A DNA stretch of 64,000 nucleotides from Aestuariimicrobium kwangyangense DSM 21549 (GCF_000421525.1 NZ_ATXE01000001.1:62001-126000), one strand, 5' to 3'. Shown: positions 32,108 to 41,095, counted from the stretch's first letter. The notes: generated from the sequence alone by a model not told the origin. A program made the numbers and translations.

Positions 32108-32661
32108 CGCAGTCCAGCGGTACCACCGGCCAGCCCACCACTCCTCCGACCGACGACAAGGACTGGACCTTCGTCACCACCCAGGGCTGCCCCGACTGCG
32201 GATACATGCCCACCCGGGTGGACGAGGTCGGTGCACGGGTGCGCGCGACCATCGATCCCTGGCGCCACCGCCTCGCCGCCGACGACGTGCGCCAGCGCCC
32301 GACCGAGACCACGTGGTCTCCGTTGGAGTACGGCTGTCATGTGCGTGACGTCTGCATCCTGTTCCGCCAGCGACTGGGGCTGATGGTGACCAGCGACAAC
32401 CCGACCTTCGCCAACTGGGACCAGGACCAGGCCGCAGTTGAGGGCCGCTACTGGGACGAGGACCCGGCCGAGGTGGCCGAGCAGTACGCCGTCGAGGCGG
32501 AGCGCACCGCGGCAGCGTTCGACGCGGTCACCCCCGACCAGTGGGACCGTCCGAGCCTGCGCAGCAACGGCTCGTCCTTCACGGTCGAGACCTTCGCCGC
32601 CTACTTCCTGCACGACCTCGAGCACCACGCCCACGACGTCGGTATCAGTCGGGCCGGGTAG
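32104..32661 (+). CDS. DinB family protein
   Basis: This 185-residue DinB-fold bundle is preceded by a 25-residue disordered start. Candidate metal ligands are His in EYGCHVRDVCILF near residue 79 and His-x3-His in YFLHDLEHHAHDVG near residue 172. CPDCGY near residue 30 forms a Cys pair. The ATG overlaps the upstream stop (ATGA), so it is coupled to the maleylpyruvate isomerase-like gene. The pair probably works in thiol-dependent transfer or detoxification, but no substrate can be named. Confidence 0.87.
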   Translation: MTQSSGTTGQPTTPPTDDKDWTFVTTQGCPDCGYMPTRVDEVGARVRATIDPWRHRLAADDVRQRPTETTWSPLEYGCHVRDVCILFRQRLGLMVTSDNPTFANWDQDQAAVEGRYWDEDPAEVAEQYAVEAERTAAAFDAVTPDQWDRPSLRSNGSSFTVETFAAYFLHDLEHHAHDVGISRAG

Positions 32662-32690
32662 GGCCGAGCCCACGTCGGCCACGATCCTAC

Positions 32691-34889
32691 TCAACCGCGC
32701 GCGTTCAGCACCTCGTCCAGGTCGTAGCTGACCGGTTCCTCCAGCTGCTCGTAGGTGCACGAGGTCGGGTCACGGTCCTCGCGCCAGCGGACGAACTGCG
32801 CGGTGTGGCGGAAGCGGTTGCCCTCCATGTGGTCGTAGCGCACCTCGACGACCCGCTCGGGGCGCAACGGCGTGAACGAGAGATCCTTGTTGGCATTCCA
32901 CCGCGAGTAGGCGGACGAACTGGGCGTGCGCGGGAACGACTGGTCACGGTTGTCGGGCAGTTGGTCACCGGTGGCGGCGTCGTCGGTCTCACCAGCCCAG
33001 TTCCACGGGTGGCCGGCGAAACCGGTGACCAGGGGCTGCAGTTCCTCGAACAGTTCCTTGCGCCGCTCCATCGGGAAGGCCCCGATCACGCCCACCGAGT
33101 TGAGGGTGCCGTCGGCGGCGTAGAGCCCCAGCAACAGCGACCCGATCCGGTCGTCGCCGGAGGCGTGGGTGCGGTACCCGGCGACCACGCAGTCGGCGGT
33201 GCGCTCGTGCTTGATCTTGTACATCGCCCGCTTGTCCTCGAGGTAGAGCACGTCGACAGGCTTGGCGATCACCCCGTCGAGCCCGGCCCCCTCGAACTGC
33301 GTGAACCAGCGTTGGGCGACCTCCCTGTCCCGGGTCGCCGGGGTGAGGTGGATCGGTGGCTTGGCCTTGGCGAGTGCCTTCTCGAGCGCCGCCCGGCGTT
33401 CAGCGAAGGGCCGGTCGGTGTAGTTGGTGGAGCCGAGGGCCAGCAGGTCGAAGGCCACGAACGAGGCGGGCGAGGACTGCGACAACTTCTTCACCCGACT
33501 GGCGGCCGGGTGGATGCGTTGCTGCAGGGCGTCGAAGTTGAGCCGGTCGCCATGGTCGGGGTCGACCATCACGATCTCTCCGTCGATGACGCAGGCGTCG
33601 GGGAAGTTGGCCTTGATGGCCTCGACCAGTTCGGGGAAGTAGCGGGTCATGGGTTTGGAGTTGCGCGAGCCGATCTCGACCTCATCACCCGACCTCCAGA
33701 TGAGCGAGCGGAACCCGTCCCACTTCGGTTCGAAGATGACGTCGGACTTCGGGAACTCCTTGACGGGCTTGGCCAGCATCGGCCCGAACGGGGGCACCAC
33801 CGGCACGCCCCAATGGGCGTCCCGTTCGGCCTTGGGCGCCATGTACTCCTCGTCGTCGCGGTCCTTGCGTCGCTTCGAGGGCTGCACCCGCGGCGGCTCG
33901 CCGGGCATCTTGGGGTAGTCGGGTGGGAAGTTGAGCTCGCCCAGGCCTCGGGCCAGTTGTTCCTCCCACAGACCGAGAGCTCCCCTCAGCTCACCCACGG
34001 CCTCGTCCATCGGGAGCCAGGCGTGGCCGCGCTCGGCCACGATTGCGGGCACGGTCCGCACCGTGAAGTCGGCGGGGGAACAGTCCTTGAGCTCCTCCCA
34101 GGTCACCGGGAACGAGACCGGGGCCCCCGGCAGTGGACGAGCCGAGTAGGCGCCGGCGATCGTCCGGTCACGGCAAGCCTGGTTGAAGTCGACGAAGACC
34201 CGCTCCCCGCGCTCCTCCTTCCACCAGGACGAGGTGACCAGGTCGGGCAGCCGGCGCTCCAACTCGCGGGCGATGCCGATCACCCCGTGGCGCACGTCGA
34301 GGAACTCGTGGTCGGGTCGGATCCGGGCGAAGACGTGCACCCCGCGGTTGCCGGAGGTCTTCACCCAGGCGGTGAGACCGACCTCGTCCATCACCTCGCG
34401 GAGCGCGAACGCGGCCTCCACCGCGTCGGTGAAGCCGCGTCCGGGCTGGGGGTCGAGGTCGATGCGGAGTTCGTCGGGATTGTCGAGGTTGGCGGTGCGG
34501 ACCGGCCAGGGGTGCATGGTGATGGTCGACATCTGCGCCATCCAGACGGCGTCGGCGATCTCGTCGACCACCAACTGCTCATGCTTGCGTCCGCTGGGGT
34601 ACGTGCACATCACGGTGCGCATCCACGACGGCAGCCCCTGGGGCGGACGCTTGGAGTAGAACGGTTCCCCGGTGATGCCGTCGGGGAATCGCTGCAGGGT
34701 GACGGGACGGTCTCCGATCGCCTGCAACAGTCCCGGTTCGACCGCGAGCAGGTACTCGGCCAGTTCGGCCTTGGTGACGGCGCGACCGTCGGGCATCTGG
34801 TCAGCCGGCCACAACTCCTTGTCGGGGTTCGACAACTTCACCTCGCGGGTGCCGCCGCCTGATGCGGGAACCTGCAGCATCTCGGTCAT
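32691..34889 (-). CDS. ligD: LigD-type DNA polymerase-ligase (NHEJ)
   Basis: The protein has 732 residues. The N-terminal primase-polymerase domain (about 1-300) shows catalytic Asp144 and Asp146 in LRIDLDPQPG and Asp234 in VFVDFNQ. A charged linker (about 300-365) leads to the ATP-dependent ligase domain with nucleotidyl Lys389 in EPKWDGFRS and GLDGVIAKP, then an OB fold (DCVVAGYRTHA to the end). The 3'-phosphoesterase domain of mycobacterial LigD, with its HxDxH-type site, is not present. It would repair double-strand breaks with Ku, which is not in this window. TACGCT lies 7 nt before the ATG. Confidence 0.92.
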   Translation of the reverse strand: MTEMLQVPASGGGTREVKLSNPDKELWPADQMPDGRAVTKAELAEYLLAVEPGLLQAIGDRPVTLQRFPDGITGEPFYSKRPPQGLPSWMRTVMCTYPSGRKHEQLVVDEIADAVWMAQMSTITMHPWPVRTANLDNPDELRIDLDPQPGRGFTDAVEAAFALREVMDEVGLTAWVKTSGNRGVHVFARIRPDHEFLDVRHGVIGIARELERRLPDLVTSSWWKEERGERVFVDFNQACRDRTIAGAYSARPLPGAPVSFPVTWEELKDCSPADFTVRTVPAIVAERGHAWLPMDEAVGELRGALGLWEEQLARGLGELNFPPDYPKMPGEPPRVQPSKRRKDRDDEEYMAPKAERDAHWGVPVVPPFGPMLAKPVKEFPKSDVIFEPKWDGFRSLIWRSGDEVEIGSRNSKPMTRYFPELVEAIKANFPDACVIDGEIVMVDPDHGDRLNFDALQQRIHPAASRVKKLSQSSPASFVAFDLLALGSTNYTDRPFAERRAALEKALAKAKPPIHLTPATRDREVAQRWFTQFEGAGLDGVIAKPVDVLYLEDKRAMYKIKHERTADCVVAGYRTHASGDDRIGSLLLGLYAADGTLNSVGVIGAFPMERRKELFEELQPLVTGFAGHPWNWAGETDDAATGDQLPDNRDQSFPRTPSSSAYSRWNANKDLSFTPLRPERVVEVRYDHMEGNRFRHTAQFVRWREDRDPTSCTYEQLEEPVSYDLDEVLNARG

Positions 34890-34896
34890 GGGCTCG

Positions 34897-34902
34897 AGCG
34901 TA
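34897..34902 (-). promoter_or_regulatory. Predicted -10 box for ligD (leaderless)
   Basis: On the minus strand TACGCT ends 7 nt before the ATG at 34889. Confidence 0.5.
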
Positions 34903-34994
34903 GACGGGGGCACCCGGGTTGGGGGGCAACTTCGGCGCTGGCATAGGCTCGCCACCGCAACCCGTGCGGGTTGCCCAGGACGAAAGGCGTGCAG

Positions 34995-35630
34995 ATGACG
35001 GTGGACGAGGCGAACCCGACCCAGGTCGAGGCATCCGCACCCCGGTCACGGACCCGCTACGTCCTGTTCAGCGAGATGCTCGTCTTCGCGATCCTGAGCC
35101 TGGTCGCTGCCTTCGTGCTGAGCTACGACGCCATCCTGATCGCCCGTGACCCCAATGTGGTGTTGAGCTGCAACATCAACCCCATCCTCAACTGTGTGAA
35201 GGTCGGCTCCACCTGGCAGGCCAATGTCTTCGGCTTCCCCAACGCCTTCCTCGGGCTGATCTCCGAACCGGTGGTGATGACGATCGCGGTCGCCTCACTG
35301 GCCGGGGTGCGGTTCCCCAAGTGGTTCATGTTCACCGCCAACGCGGTCTACCTGCTCGGCGTGATCTTTGCCTACTGGCTGCTCTTCCAGTCCACCTTCG
35401 TGATCGGCGCCCTGTGCCCCTGGTGCCTGCTGGTGACCATCTCGACCACCTTCGTCTTCTGGTCGATGACCCAGTGGAACGTGCACGAGGGCAACCTGTA
35501 CCTTCCCGAACGCTGGCAGCAGAAGGCCAGGGCGGCCCTGGACGCGGGGATGTTCACCGCGGCACTGGTGGTCTGGTTCGGCATCATCGTGATCATCGAG
35601 ATCATCGAGTGGTTGCCGTCGTTCCTGTGA
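34995..35630 (+). CDS. Vitamin K epoxide reductase (VKOR) family protein
   Basis: This 211-residue membrane protein has about five helices. The loop cysteines are Cys59 and Cys67 (SCNINPILNCVKVGSTW) and the active-site CPWC is at residues 141-144 (IGALCPWCLLVTIS). It reoxidises DsbA-like proteins in the envelope with menaquinone as acceptor, replacing DsbB in actinobacteria. No exported DsbA partner is adjacent; the FrnE-like protein at 5751 is cytoplasmic. A hydrophilic extension between helices 4 and 5 (NVHEGNLYLPERWQQKA) is seen in actinobacterial members. Confidence 0.92.
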   Translation: MTVDEANPTQVEASAPRSRTRYVLFSEMLVFAILSLVAAFVLSYDAILIARDPNVVLSCNINPILNCVKVGSTWQANVFGFPNAFLGLISEPVVMTIAVASLAGVRFPKWFMFTANAVYLLGVIFAYWLLFQSTFVIGALCPWCLLVTISTTFVFWSMTQWNVHEGNLYLPERWQQKARAALDAGMFTAALVVWFGIIVIIEIIEWLPSFL

Positions 35631-35676
35631 GCCGCCCTCACATGATCGTCCACTGCAGTCTGGGTGCGAGGTCCCG

Positions 35677-35747
35677 CCAGGATCACCACCGTGGTTCGAC
35701 CAACCCTCGAAAACGGGGGGTTGGTCGAGCCACCGTGGTGATCCTGG
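35677..35747. repeat. Large palindrome (REP-like) with 30-bp arms
   Basis: Arms 35677-35706 and 35718-35747 match at 28 of 30 positions around an 11-nt loop. The inner part is CGACCAACCC/GGGTTGGTCG and the outer part CCAGGATCACCAC. It lies between the VKOR stop and the GTG of the next gene. It may act as a terminator, but it is long for one and resembles a REP or miniature palindromic element. Confidence 0.85.
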
Positions 35748-35780
35748 TGGAGCCTCGGGGTCGACATCGCGGGGGCGACG

Positions 35781-36608
35781 GTGAGTGACGGTCCCCGCCC
35801 AGCAGCCGAGCAACCACTGACCGGCGGCAACGCCACCGCGGGGGTCGTGCGCGTGGAGGACCCGCTGACCGGGCCACTGGCCGGTCTGGGGCCCACCGTG
35901 AGGAAGCCGTGGCTGCCCCAGTCCGACCTCGTGACCGCCTACTGCGAGCACCTCCGCCGGGCTGGTGTCGATCTGCCCGCCAGCCACGGACGAGACGCTG
36001 CCGGACGAGCGGTCACCGAGTTCGTGCCGGGAACTCTTGCCCTCGACCTCCCCCCGCTCGACCTCGACCAGCTGCGGCGGGTCGGTCGACTACTGCGGGC
36101 CATCCACGACGCCAGCCCCACCGCGGACGACCCCGACTTCGAGCGCTGGCCGGCGATGTTGATCCCGAGCCCCACGCGGCCGGAGCTGATCTGCCACAAC
36201 GACGCCACCCCGTGGAACCTGGTGATGGCAGGTCCGGCGCTCACCGATCGCTGGGTCTTCATCGACTGGGACGGAGCCGGTCCCAGTACCGGCGCCTGGG
36301 ACCTTGCCTACTCCGCACAGGCCTTCGCGGGTCTCCATCCCGACCAGTCACCCGCCGAAGGAGCCAGCCGGCTGCGGGCCATCCTCGTCGACGGCTACCG
36401 GTCGTCCGAGGAACTCGCCGCCAGCCTGCCCGAGCTGCTCGGCCAGCGCGCGTGGGCCATGCATGACCTGCTCGAACGCTCCCACGCTGACGGCGACGAA
36501 CCGTGGTCGTCGATGTTCACCAGCGGCCACGGGGACCACTGGCGAGCAGTCGCCGAGCACTGCACCCGACACGTCGGGAGCTGGCGTCAGGCCTTGTCGA
36601 AGCGCTGA
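35781..36608 (+). CDS. Aminoglycoside phosphotransferase/choline kinase-like protein
   Basis: This is a 275-residue kinase-fold protein. The catalytic loop LICHNDATPWNLV is near residue 137, and the metal-binding FIDWDGAGPSTGAWDLAYS is near residue 158. The N-terminal lobe is short (VRKPWLPQ provides the ATP lysine), as in bacterial APH-like enzymes. It phosphorylates a hydroxyl group on an unknown small molecule. The GTG start lies 33 nt past a large palindrome. The last 22 nt overlap the 3' end of the convergent XRE gene. Confidence 0.87.
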   Translation: MSDGPRPAAEQPLTGGNATAGVVRVEDPLTGPLAGLGPTVRKPWLPQSDLVTAYCEHLRRAGVDLPASHGRDAAGRAVTEFVPGTLALDLPPLDLDQLRRVGRLLRAIHDASPTADDPDFERWPAMLIPSPTRPELICHNDATPWNLVMAGPALTDRWVFIDWDGAGPSTGAWDLAYSAQAFAGLHPDQSPAEGASRLRAILVDGYRSSEELAASLPELLGQRAWAMHDLLERSHADGDEPWSSMFTSGHGDHWRAVAEHCTRHVGSWRQALSKR

Positions 36609-37483
36609 TCCGTGGCCGTGGGCGCAGCCGGCGACAGATCCGACTGACCTGACAGCGCCCAGCTGACCAGGAGGCCGAATCGCTCGGCCGACTCGGTGCC
36701 GGGCTCGGCGGCGTAGGTGTTGAGACGAAGGCCGGGATCGGCGGCCAGGTCCATGGCCTCGTAGTTCAGCGTGAGCTCACCGACCAGGGGGTGGTTGAAC
36801 CGCTTGACGCCGGACCGGTGCAGTCGCACCTCATGCTTGGCCCACAACTGCCTGAAGCGCTCGCTGCGGGTCGAGAGCTCGCCCACCAGTCGACTGAGCG
36901 CGGGATCGTGAGGGTTCTCCCCCGCCATCGACCGCAGCACCGCGGCCGAGTTGTTGGCGATCAGCTCATAGTCGACGAAGAACTCGCGGGCCGACTCCTC
37001 ACACAGGAAGATGTAGCGGCTGGTGTTGCCCCCGGCCTGCTCGAAGACAGGCGCGTAGAGCAGGCGTCCGACCGCGTTCGTGGCGAGGATGTCGAGCCGC
37101 GCGTTGCGCACGTACGCGGCCGACCCGCCCATCTGGTCGAGCAGCCACTGCACCTGCGGCCGCACCACCCGCTTCGGCGCCGTGCGGGTGGTGCGACGGT
37201 GGGTGGCGTTGCGGGCCAGGTCGTAGAGGTGGGTGCGCTCGGCCTCGTCCAACTGCAGTGCGGACGACAACGAGTCGAGCACCTGCTCGGAGACGCCACC
37301 CAGATTGCCGCGTTCGAGCCGGACGTAGTACTCGAGGCTGACGCCGGCGAGCATGGCCACCTCCTCGCGGCGCAGACCGGGAACCCGGCGGTGGCCACCG
37401 ATCACGGGCAGGCCCGCCTGCTGGGGGGTCAGACGGTTGCGGCGCGAGATCAGGAAGTCCCGCGCCTCGGTCTTGGTGTCCAT
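36587..37483 (-). CDS. MmyB-like XRE family transcriptional regulator (second copy)
   Basis: The protein has 298 residues. The XRE helix-turn-helix (PGLRREEVAMLAGVSLEYYVRLERG) occupies about residues 30-90. An MmyB-like domain follows (NARLDILATNAVGRLLYAPVF, FRQLWAKHEVRLHRSGVKRFNHPLVGELTL). It is clearly paralogous to the regulator at 3429-4376, but there is no divergent oxidoreductase gene here. Upstream lies a 395-bp gap and then the accessory island, so its usual target may have been displaced by the island. Confidence 0.9.
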   Translation of the reverse strand: MDTKTEARDFLISRRNRLTPQQAGLPVIGGHRRVPGLRREEVAMLAGVSLEYYVRLERGNLGGVSEQVLDSLSSALQLDEAERTHLYDLARNATHRRTTRTAPKRVVRPQVQWLLDQMGGSAAYVRNARLDILATNAVGRLLYAPVFEQAGGNTSRYIFLCEESAREFFVDYELIANNSAAVLRSMAGENPHDPALSRLVGELSTRSERFRQLWAKHEVRLHRSGVKRFNHPLVGELTLNYEAMDLAADPGLRLNTYAAEPGTESAERFGLLVSWALSGQSDLSPAAPTATDQRFDKA

Positions 37484-37878
37484 GGGCCCATCACACCACG
37501 CTCCCCGAACGGTTCACAGGTACCGCCGTTGCCCCCCTGCGACCATCGGACGAGGGTGGGGCCGGGGCCCACTGTCGTGTTCGACTGGATGAAGACCTCG
37601 ACGAGCAGCGCTGATGGCCGCGAGGAGTGGTTCGGGGCGCGCTCGTAGCGCGATCACCGGCCGATATGTGAAGCTCTCAACGGCACGCCGCCACCCCAAC
37701 ACGACCGTGGTGGAGAGGGACAAGAAGAAGTAGCGGCATCTCCCCTGACGAAGTCGTTACATGGCCCCACACCCCCGTCCGGGTGTGGGGCCATCCCCAT
37801 GCCCGGGTCGACCGCAAAGATGGCCGTGCAAGCCGTTACCGTAGGCCGGAAGAAGGCTCGGTCGAACAAGAGGAAACC
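37484..37878. other. 395-bp intergenic stretch at the left edge of the accessory island
   Basis: No gene is recognisable. The left half is high GC and presumably holds the promoter of the minus-strand XRE gene. From about 37650 the composition becomes more AT-rich. A perfect hairpin lies at 37761-37794, and AGAGGAAA near 37870 is the ribosome site of the restriction-helicase gene. No attachment site or direct repeat matching the right edge of the island was found by eye. Confidence 0.6.
37761..37794 (+). terminator. Perfect 14-bp hairpin at the island edge
   Basis: ATGGCCCCACACCC (37761-37774) pairs fully with 37781-37794 around a 6-nt loop. It is terminator-like, but no plus-strand gene ends just before it, so it may mark the end of a gene lost when the island inserted. 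Confidence 0.7.
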
Positions 37879-39672
37879 ATGGCAACGAGGACCACGATCC
37901 ACAACGTGATCGACGACTTCCGAGCCGCGGGGTCGAACTCTGAGCGGGGAACTCGGTTCGAACGGCTGATGGAGGGCTACTTCCGTACCGATCCGACCTT
38001 GGCCAGCACTTACGACGAGGTCACGTCATGGGCGCGCTGGGACCACAACGAGCATTCCCATGATTCGGGGATCGATCTGGTGGCCAGGAATCGTGACACC
38101 GGTGCGTGGACGGCGATCCAGTGCAAGTTCTATGACCCGAAGCACACGCTGCAGAAGGCCGACATCGACTCGTTCTTCACCGCTTCGGGCCGGTCGTGGG
38201 ACAACATCGTGTTCGACAACCGCATCATCATCTCCACCACTGACCGGTGGTCTCACCACGCCGAGTCAGCGCTGCAGAAGCAGACGGTGCCAGTGCAGCG
38301 GATCGGGTTGACCGAGATCGGTGAGTCACCGATCGACTGGATGCTCCACTCGCGCGCCGCCTTGGACTTCGAACCCCGCCGGGCCGCGCGCTACCGCCTT
38401 CGACCCCACCAGAAAGAGGCCATCGCCAAGATCCAGGCCGGGTTCGACTCGACTGACCGCGGCAAGTGGATCTCCGCCTGCGGGACGGGAAAGACGTTCA
38501 CGTCGTTGAAGTTGGCCGAGCAGCGCTGCGCCGACAACGGTGGCCATCTGAAGGTGTTGTTCCTGGCCCCGTCCATCGCGCTGGTGTCGCAGACGCTTCG
38601 CGAATGGCTGGCCCAGAGCCAGACCGACATCCGCCCGTTCGTGGTGTGTTCGGACACGAAGGCCTCCCACCAGGCCGAGGACATCTCGATCCACGACATT
38701 CCCCTGCCCACGACCGACGCCGACAAGCTGGCCGCCCAGATGGCCGGCGGGGCACGACGGGGGAAACGGATGACGGTGGTGTTCTCCACCTACCAGTCCA
38801 TCGACGTCGTCGCCCGAGCCCAGCAGCAGTCGGGGGAGGCGTTCGATCTGATCTTGTGCGATGAGGCCCACCGCACCACCGGGGCGAAGTTGCCTGGGGT
38901 GACCGACGATTCGGCGTTCGTGAGGGTCCACGACAACACATACCTTCCGGCCGGGAAGCGGCTGTACATGACCGCCACCCCCCGCATCTACGGCGAGGAG
39001 GTGAAGAGGAAGGCCGTCGAGGTGTCCGCCGAGCTGTGCTCGATGGACGACGAGGCCCTGTACGGGCCCGAGTTCCACCGTCTTGGCTTCGGCGAAGCGG
39101 TGGAACGCAAGCTCCTCACCGACTACAAGGTGATGATCCTGTGCGTCTCCAACGAGGCCGTAAGTGACAGCCTGCAAGGAGTGTTCGCCGACGGGGATGG
39201 GGAGATCAACCTCGACGATGCCTCCAAGATCGCAGGCTGCTGGAACGGATTGGCCAAGCGCACCACCGAACTCGACTTCGGTCCCGACCCCGTCCCCATG
39301 AAGCGAGCGGTCGCCTTCGCCTCCTCAATCGCCTCCTCGAAGGCGTTCGCCCAGACCTTCCCCGCGATCGCCGACACCCTCAGCGACGACGGTGACCCCG
39401 ACACCCCCGAACTGCTGGTCGATGCCCACCACGTCGACGGCACCATGAATGCCCTGCTGCGAGGTGAGGAACTGGCCTGGCTGAAGGCCCCCGTCCCCGA
39501 TGGGGAATGCCGCATCCTGACCAACGCCCGCTGCCTCTCCGAGGGCGTGGACGTCCCCGCCCTGGACGCGGTGCTGTTCCTGTCGCCCCGCAACTCCTTG
39601 GTCGACGTCGTCCAGTCCGTCGGCCGTGAATGGAGAGACGGCAGCGACTGCGTACGGCCGCCTGATGCATAA
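37879..39672 (+). pseudogene. Truncated type ISP-like restriction-modification enzyme (nuclease plus helicase only)
   Basis: This 597-residue open frame has an N-terminal Mrr-like nuclease (about 20-150) with GIDLVARN and IQCKF (residues 81-83 Gln-Cys-Lys) as the PD-(D/E)xK core. A DEAH helicase follows with CGTGKT at 201-206, LCDEAHR, MTATPRIYG and the C-terminal NARCLSEGVDVPALDAV. The frame breaks off at QSVGR in helicase motif VI, near 39627. The last 13 residues are out-of-frame sequence of the next gene. Intact relatives of about 1600 residues continue with a methyltransferase and target-recognition domain; both are missing. AGAGGAAA precedes the ATG. Confidence 0.85.
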
Positions 39673-39901
39673 GACTTGGGATTACGGCCCTGGCTTCGAA
39701 CGCGAGTTCAGATTGCCGAGTGGCAAGCGTGTCGACGGCATCAACTTCGACTCACGTCAGGTCGTCGAATTGAAGCCCGACAACCCTCGTGCGATCCGCC
39801 TTGGTCAGCGACAACTCCAAGGCTACCTCGATGAACTAAACGAGGCCTATCCCGGCAGAACGCCGTGGACAGGCGACATTCAGACCTACCCGCGGAGATG
39901 A
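39626..39901 (+). pseudogene. C-terminal nuclease tip of a polymorphic toxin (PD-(D/E)xK fold), lacking its delivery part
   Basis: The frame reads NGETAATAYGRLMHKTWDYG, then FEREFRLPSGKRVDG and VVELKPDNPRAIRLGQRQLQ. It ends TPWTGDIQTYPRR, the usual end of a family of restriction-endonuclease-fold toxin domains carried at the C-terminus of large secreted polymorphic toxins. Asp in RVDG and Glu/Lys in VELKP form the nuclease core. The long N-terminal delivery region is absent; the restriction helicase is joined to it instead. A start ATG at 39665 overlaps the helicase stop (ATGCATAA), so a 78-residue product could be made by coupling. The gene 3 nt downstream is probably its immunity gene. Confidence 0.7.
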
Positions 39902-39904
39902 CCT

Positions 39905-40402
39905 ATGCCAACCCTCGTCCAGTCGACCGTCGACGCCTACGCGAAGAGCAGGGGTTTCGTGAAGCGAGCAGGCTCGTGGTATCTCAAGCGTGAAGACATC
40001 ATCTTGGTTCTCAACCTTCAGAAGTCGAACTACGGGCGCCAGTACTTCCTGAACATCGGGCTGTGGCTGAACGTCCTCGGCACGGAGCAAGCGCCCCAAG
40101 AGCAGCACTGCCACATTCGGTCGCGACTATCGCGCATTGCCGCAGATGCGGGTAGAGCAGGTGACCTGATGGACGCTGACAAGCTTGAAGTCCAAGCGGA
40201 TGGTGCCAAGCAACTCACTAGCGAGCTTGCATCCGCGCTTGACCCGCTGATCTCGCTCGCGTCATCCATGAGGGAGCTGGCAGGACAAGCAGGTGCCGAG
40301 TTCCTATCACGCGCACTCGTGACCGGATCGGCCCAGCGAGCCTTGGCCGACGCTGGCTCCCCGCGGCCCCGACCCAAGCAGACAAGTACCGAGCTGGAAT
40401 AA
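39905..40402 (+). CDS. DUF4304 protein, candidate immunity protein
   Basis: This 165-residue cytoplasmic protein has a DUF4304 domain over the first 110 residues: RGFVKRAGSWYLKRED, then LVLNLQKSNYGRQYFLNIGLWL. DUF4304 proteins are common immunity partners next to toxin genes. It starts 3 nt after the nuclease-tip frame, the standard toxin-immunity spacing. The helical C-terminus ends in a Pro/Arg-rich tail. The sequence is less GC-rich than the flanking chromosome. The immunity role is inferred from position and family. Confidence 0.75.
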   Translation: MPTLVQSTVDAYAKSRGFVKRAGSWYLKREDIILVLNLQKSNYGRQYFLNIGLWLNVLGTEQAPQEQHCHIRSRLSRIAADAGRAGDLMDADKLEVQADGAKQLTSELASALDPLISLASSMRELAGQAGAEFLSRALVTGSAQRALADAGSPRPRPKQTSTELE

Positions 40403-40471
40403 CCGGCTCGGAATTGCAGCAGGCTGTCTTGAACGAAGTGGCACGCAATCCCTTTCTCGCGGAGGCTGTGC

Positions 40472-41095
40472 ATGGCTAGGCGATTCATTGGAACGCTTCT
40501 TCGGCGTATCCTACTAATCCTGTTGGGATGCCTGTGGGGGACGACCGTGTTGCACGTACTCCTGTCGTTGATCGGAGTCGGTAATTCGCTTCTCTACCAC
40601 GCAGATCCATTTCTGTGGCCCCAATGGCGTGGTGTCTTCCATCCAGCGACTTGGCTGCTGTGGGTGGCGGCTCTCGTGTTGAGCGTCTGGCTCTGGGTCG
40701 TGGTTGGCTGGCATCGGAAGGTGCTTGCGCCCGCCCTACTGTTGTGGGTGCTCGCGTTTGTGCCGATGGTTCGCGTGGAACCGGCACCGGGGGCGATGTA
40801 CTTCCAGAACACCGCGGAGTATCAGCGAGCAGTCGCCCTCGTCCAGGAGTCCGGCGCGACCGAAGATACCCACGTGCCTATTCCCGCTGGGTTGTCCCGG
40901 CTATCCGGCGACGGCACGCTGGACGTGGACAAGGTGGGGTACTTCTTTCCGACGCTGACGGACTGGCGCGACGAAGATGCTCAAGGGGTGTGGTACTCGC
41001 GGGATGGGTCACCACCACTGGGGGGAGGCATGCGCACCGTCGCGTGTAGGTACCCAGTTCACCTCCGAGGGCACTGGTGGTACTGCTCGTGGTAA
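40472..41095 (+). CDS. Membrane protein of unknown function
   Basis: This 207-residue protein is not recognised. It has a basic N-terminus, then three hydrophobic segments (about residues 12-35, 57-78 and 86-100), then a soluble domain of about 105 residues with VWYSRDGSPPLGGGM and two cysteines (ACRYP, YCSW) at the end. The soluble part probably faces outward. CGGAGG lies just before the ATG. It follows the toxin-immunity pair on the same strand and might be a second immunity-type protein, but there is no direct support. Confidence 0.55.
   Translation: MARRFIGTLLRRILLILLGCLWGTTVLHVLLSLIGVGNSLLYHADPFLWPQWRGVFHPATWLLWVAALVLSVWLWVVVGWHRKVLAPALLLWVLAFVPMVRVEPAPGAMYFQNTAEYQRAVALVQESGATEDTHVPIPAGLSRLSGDGTLDVDKVGYFFPTLTDWRDEDAQGVWYSRDGSPPLGGGMRTVACRYPVHLRGHWWYCSW

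Noticed and set aside
37484-37878. Attachment site of an integrated element
   Set aside because: No direct repeat shared with the right side (46171-46339), no tRNA end and no integrase gene were found.
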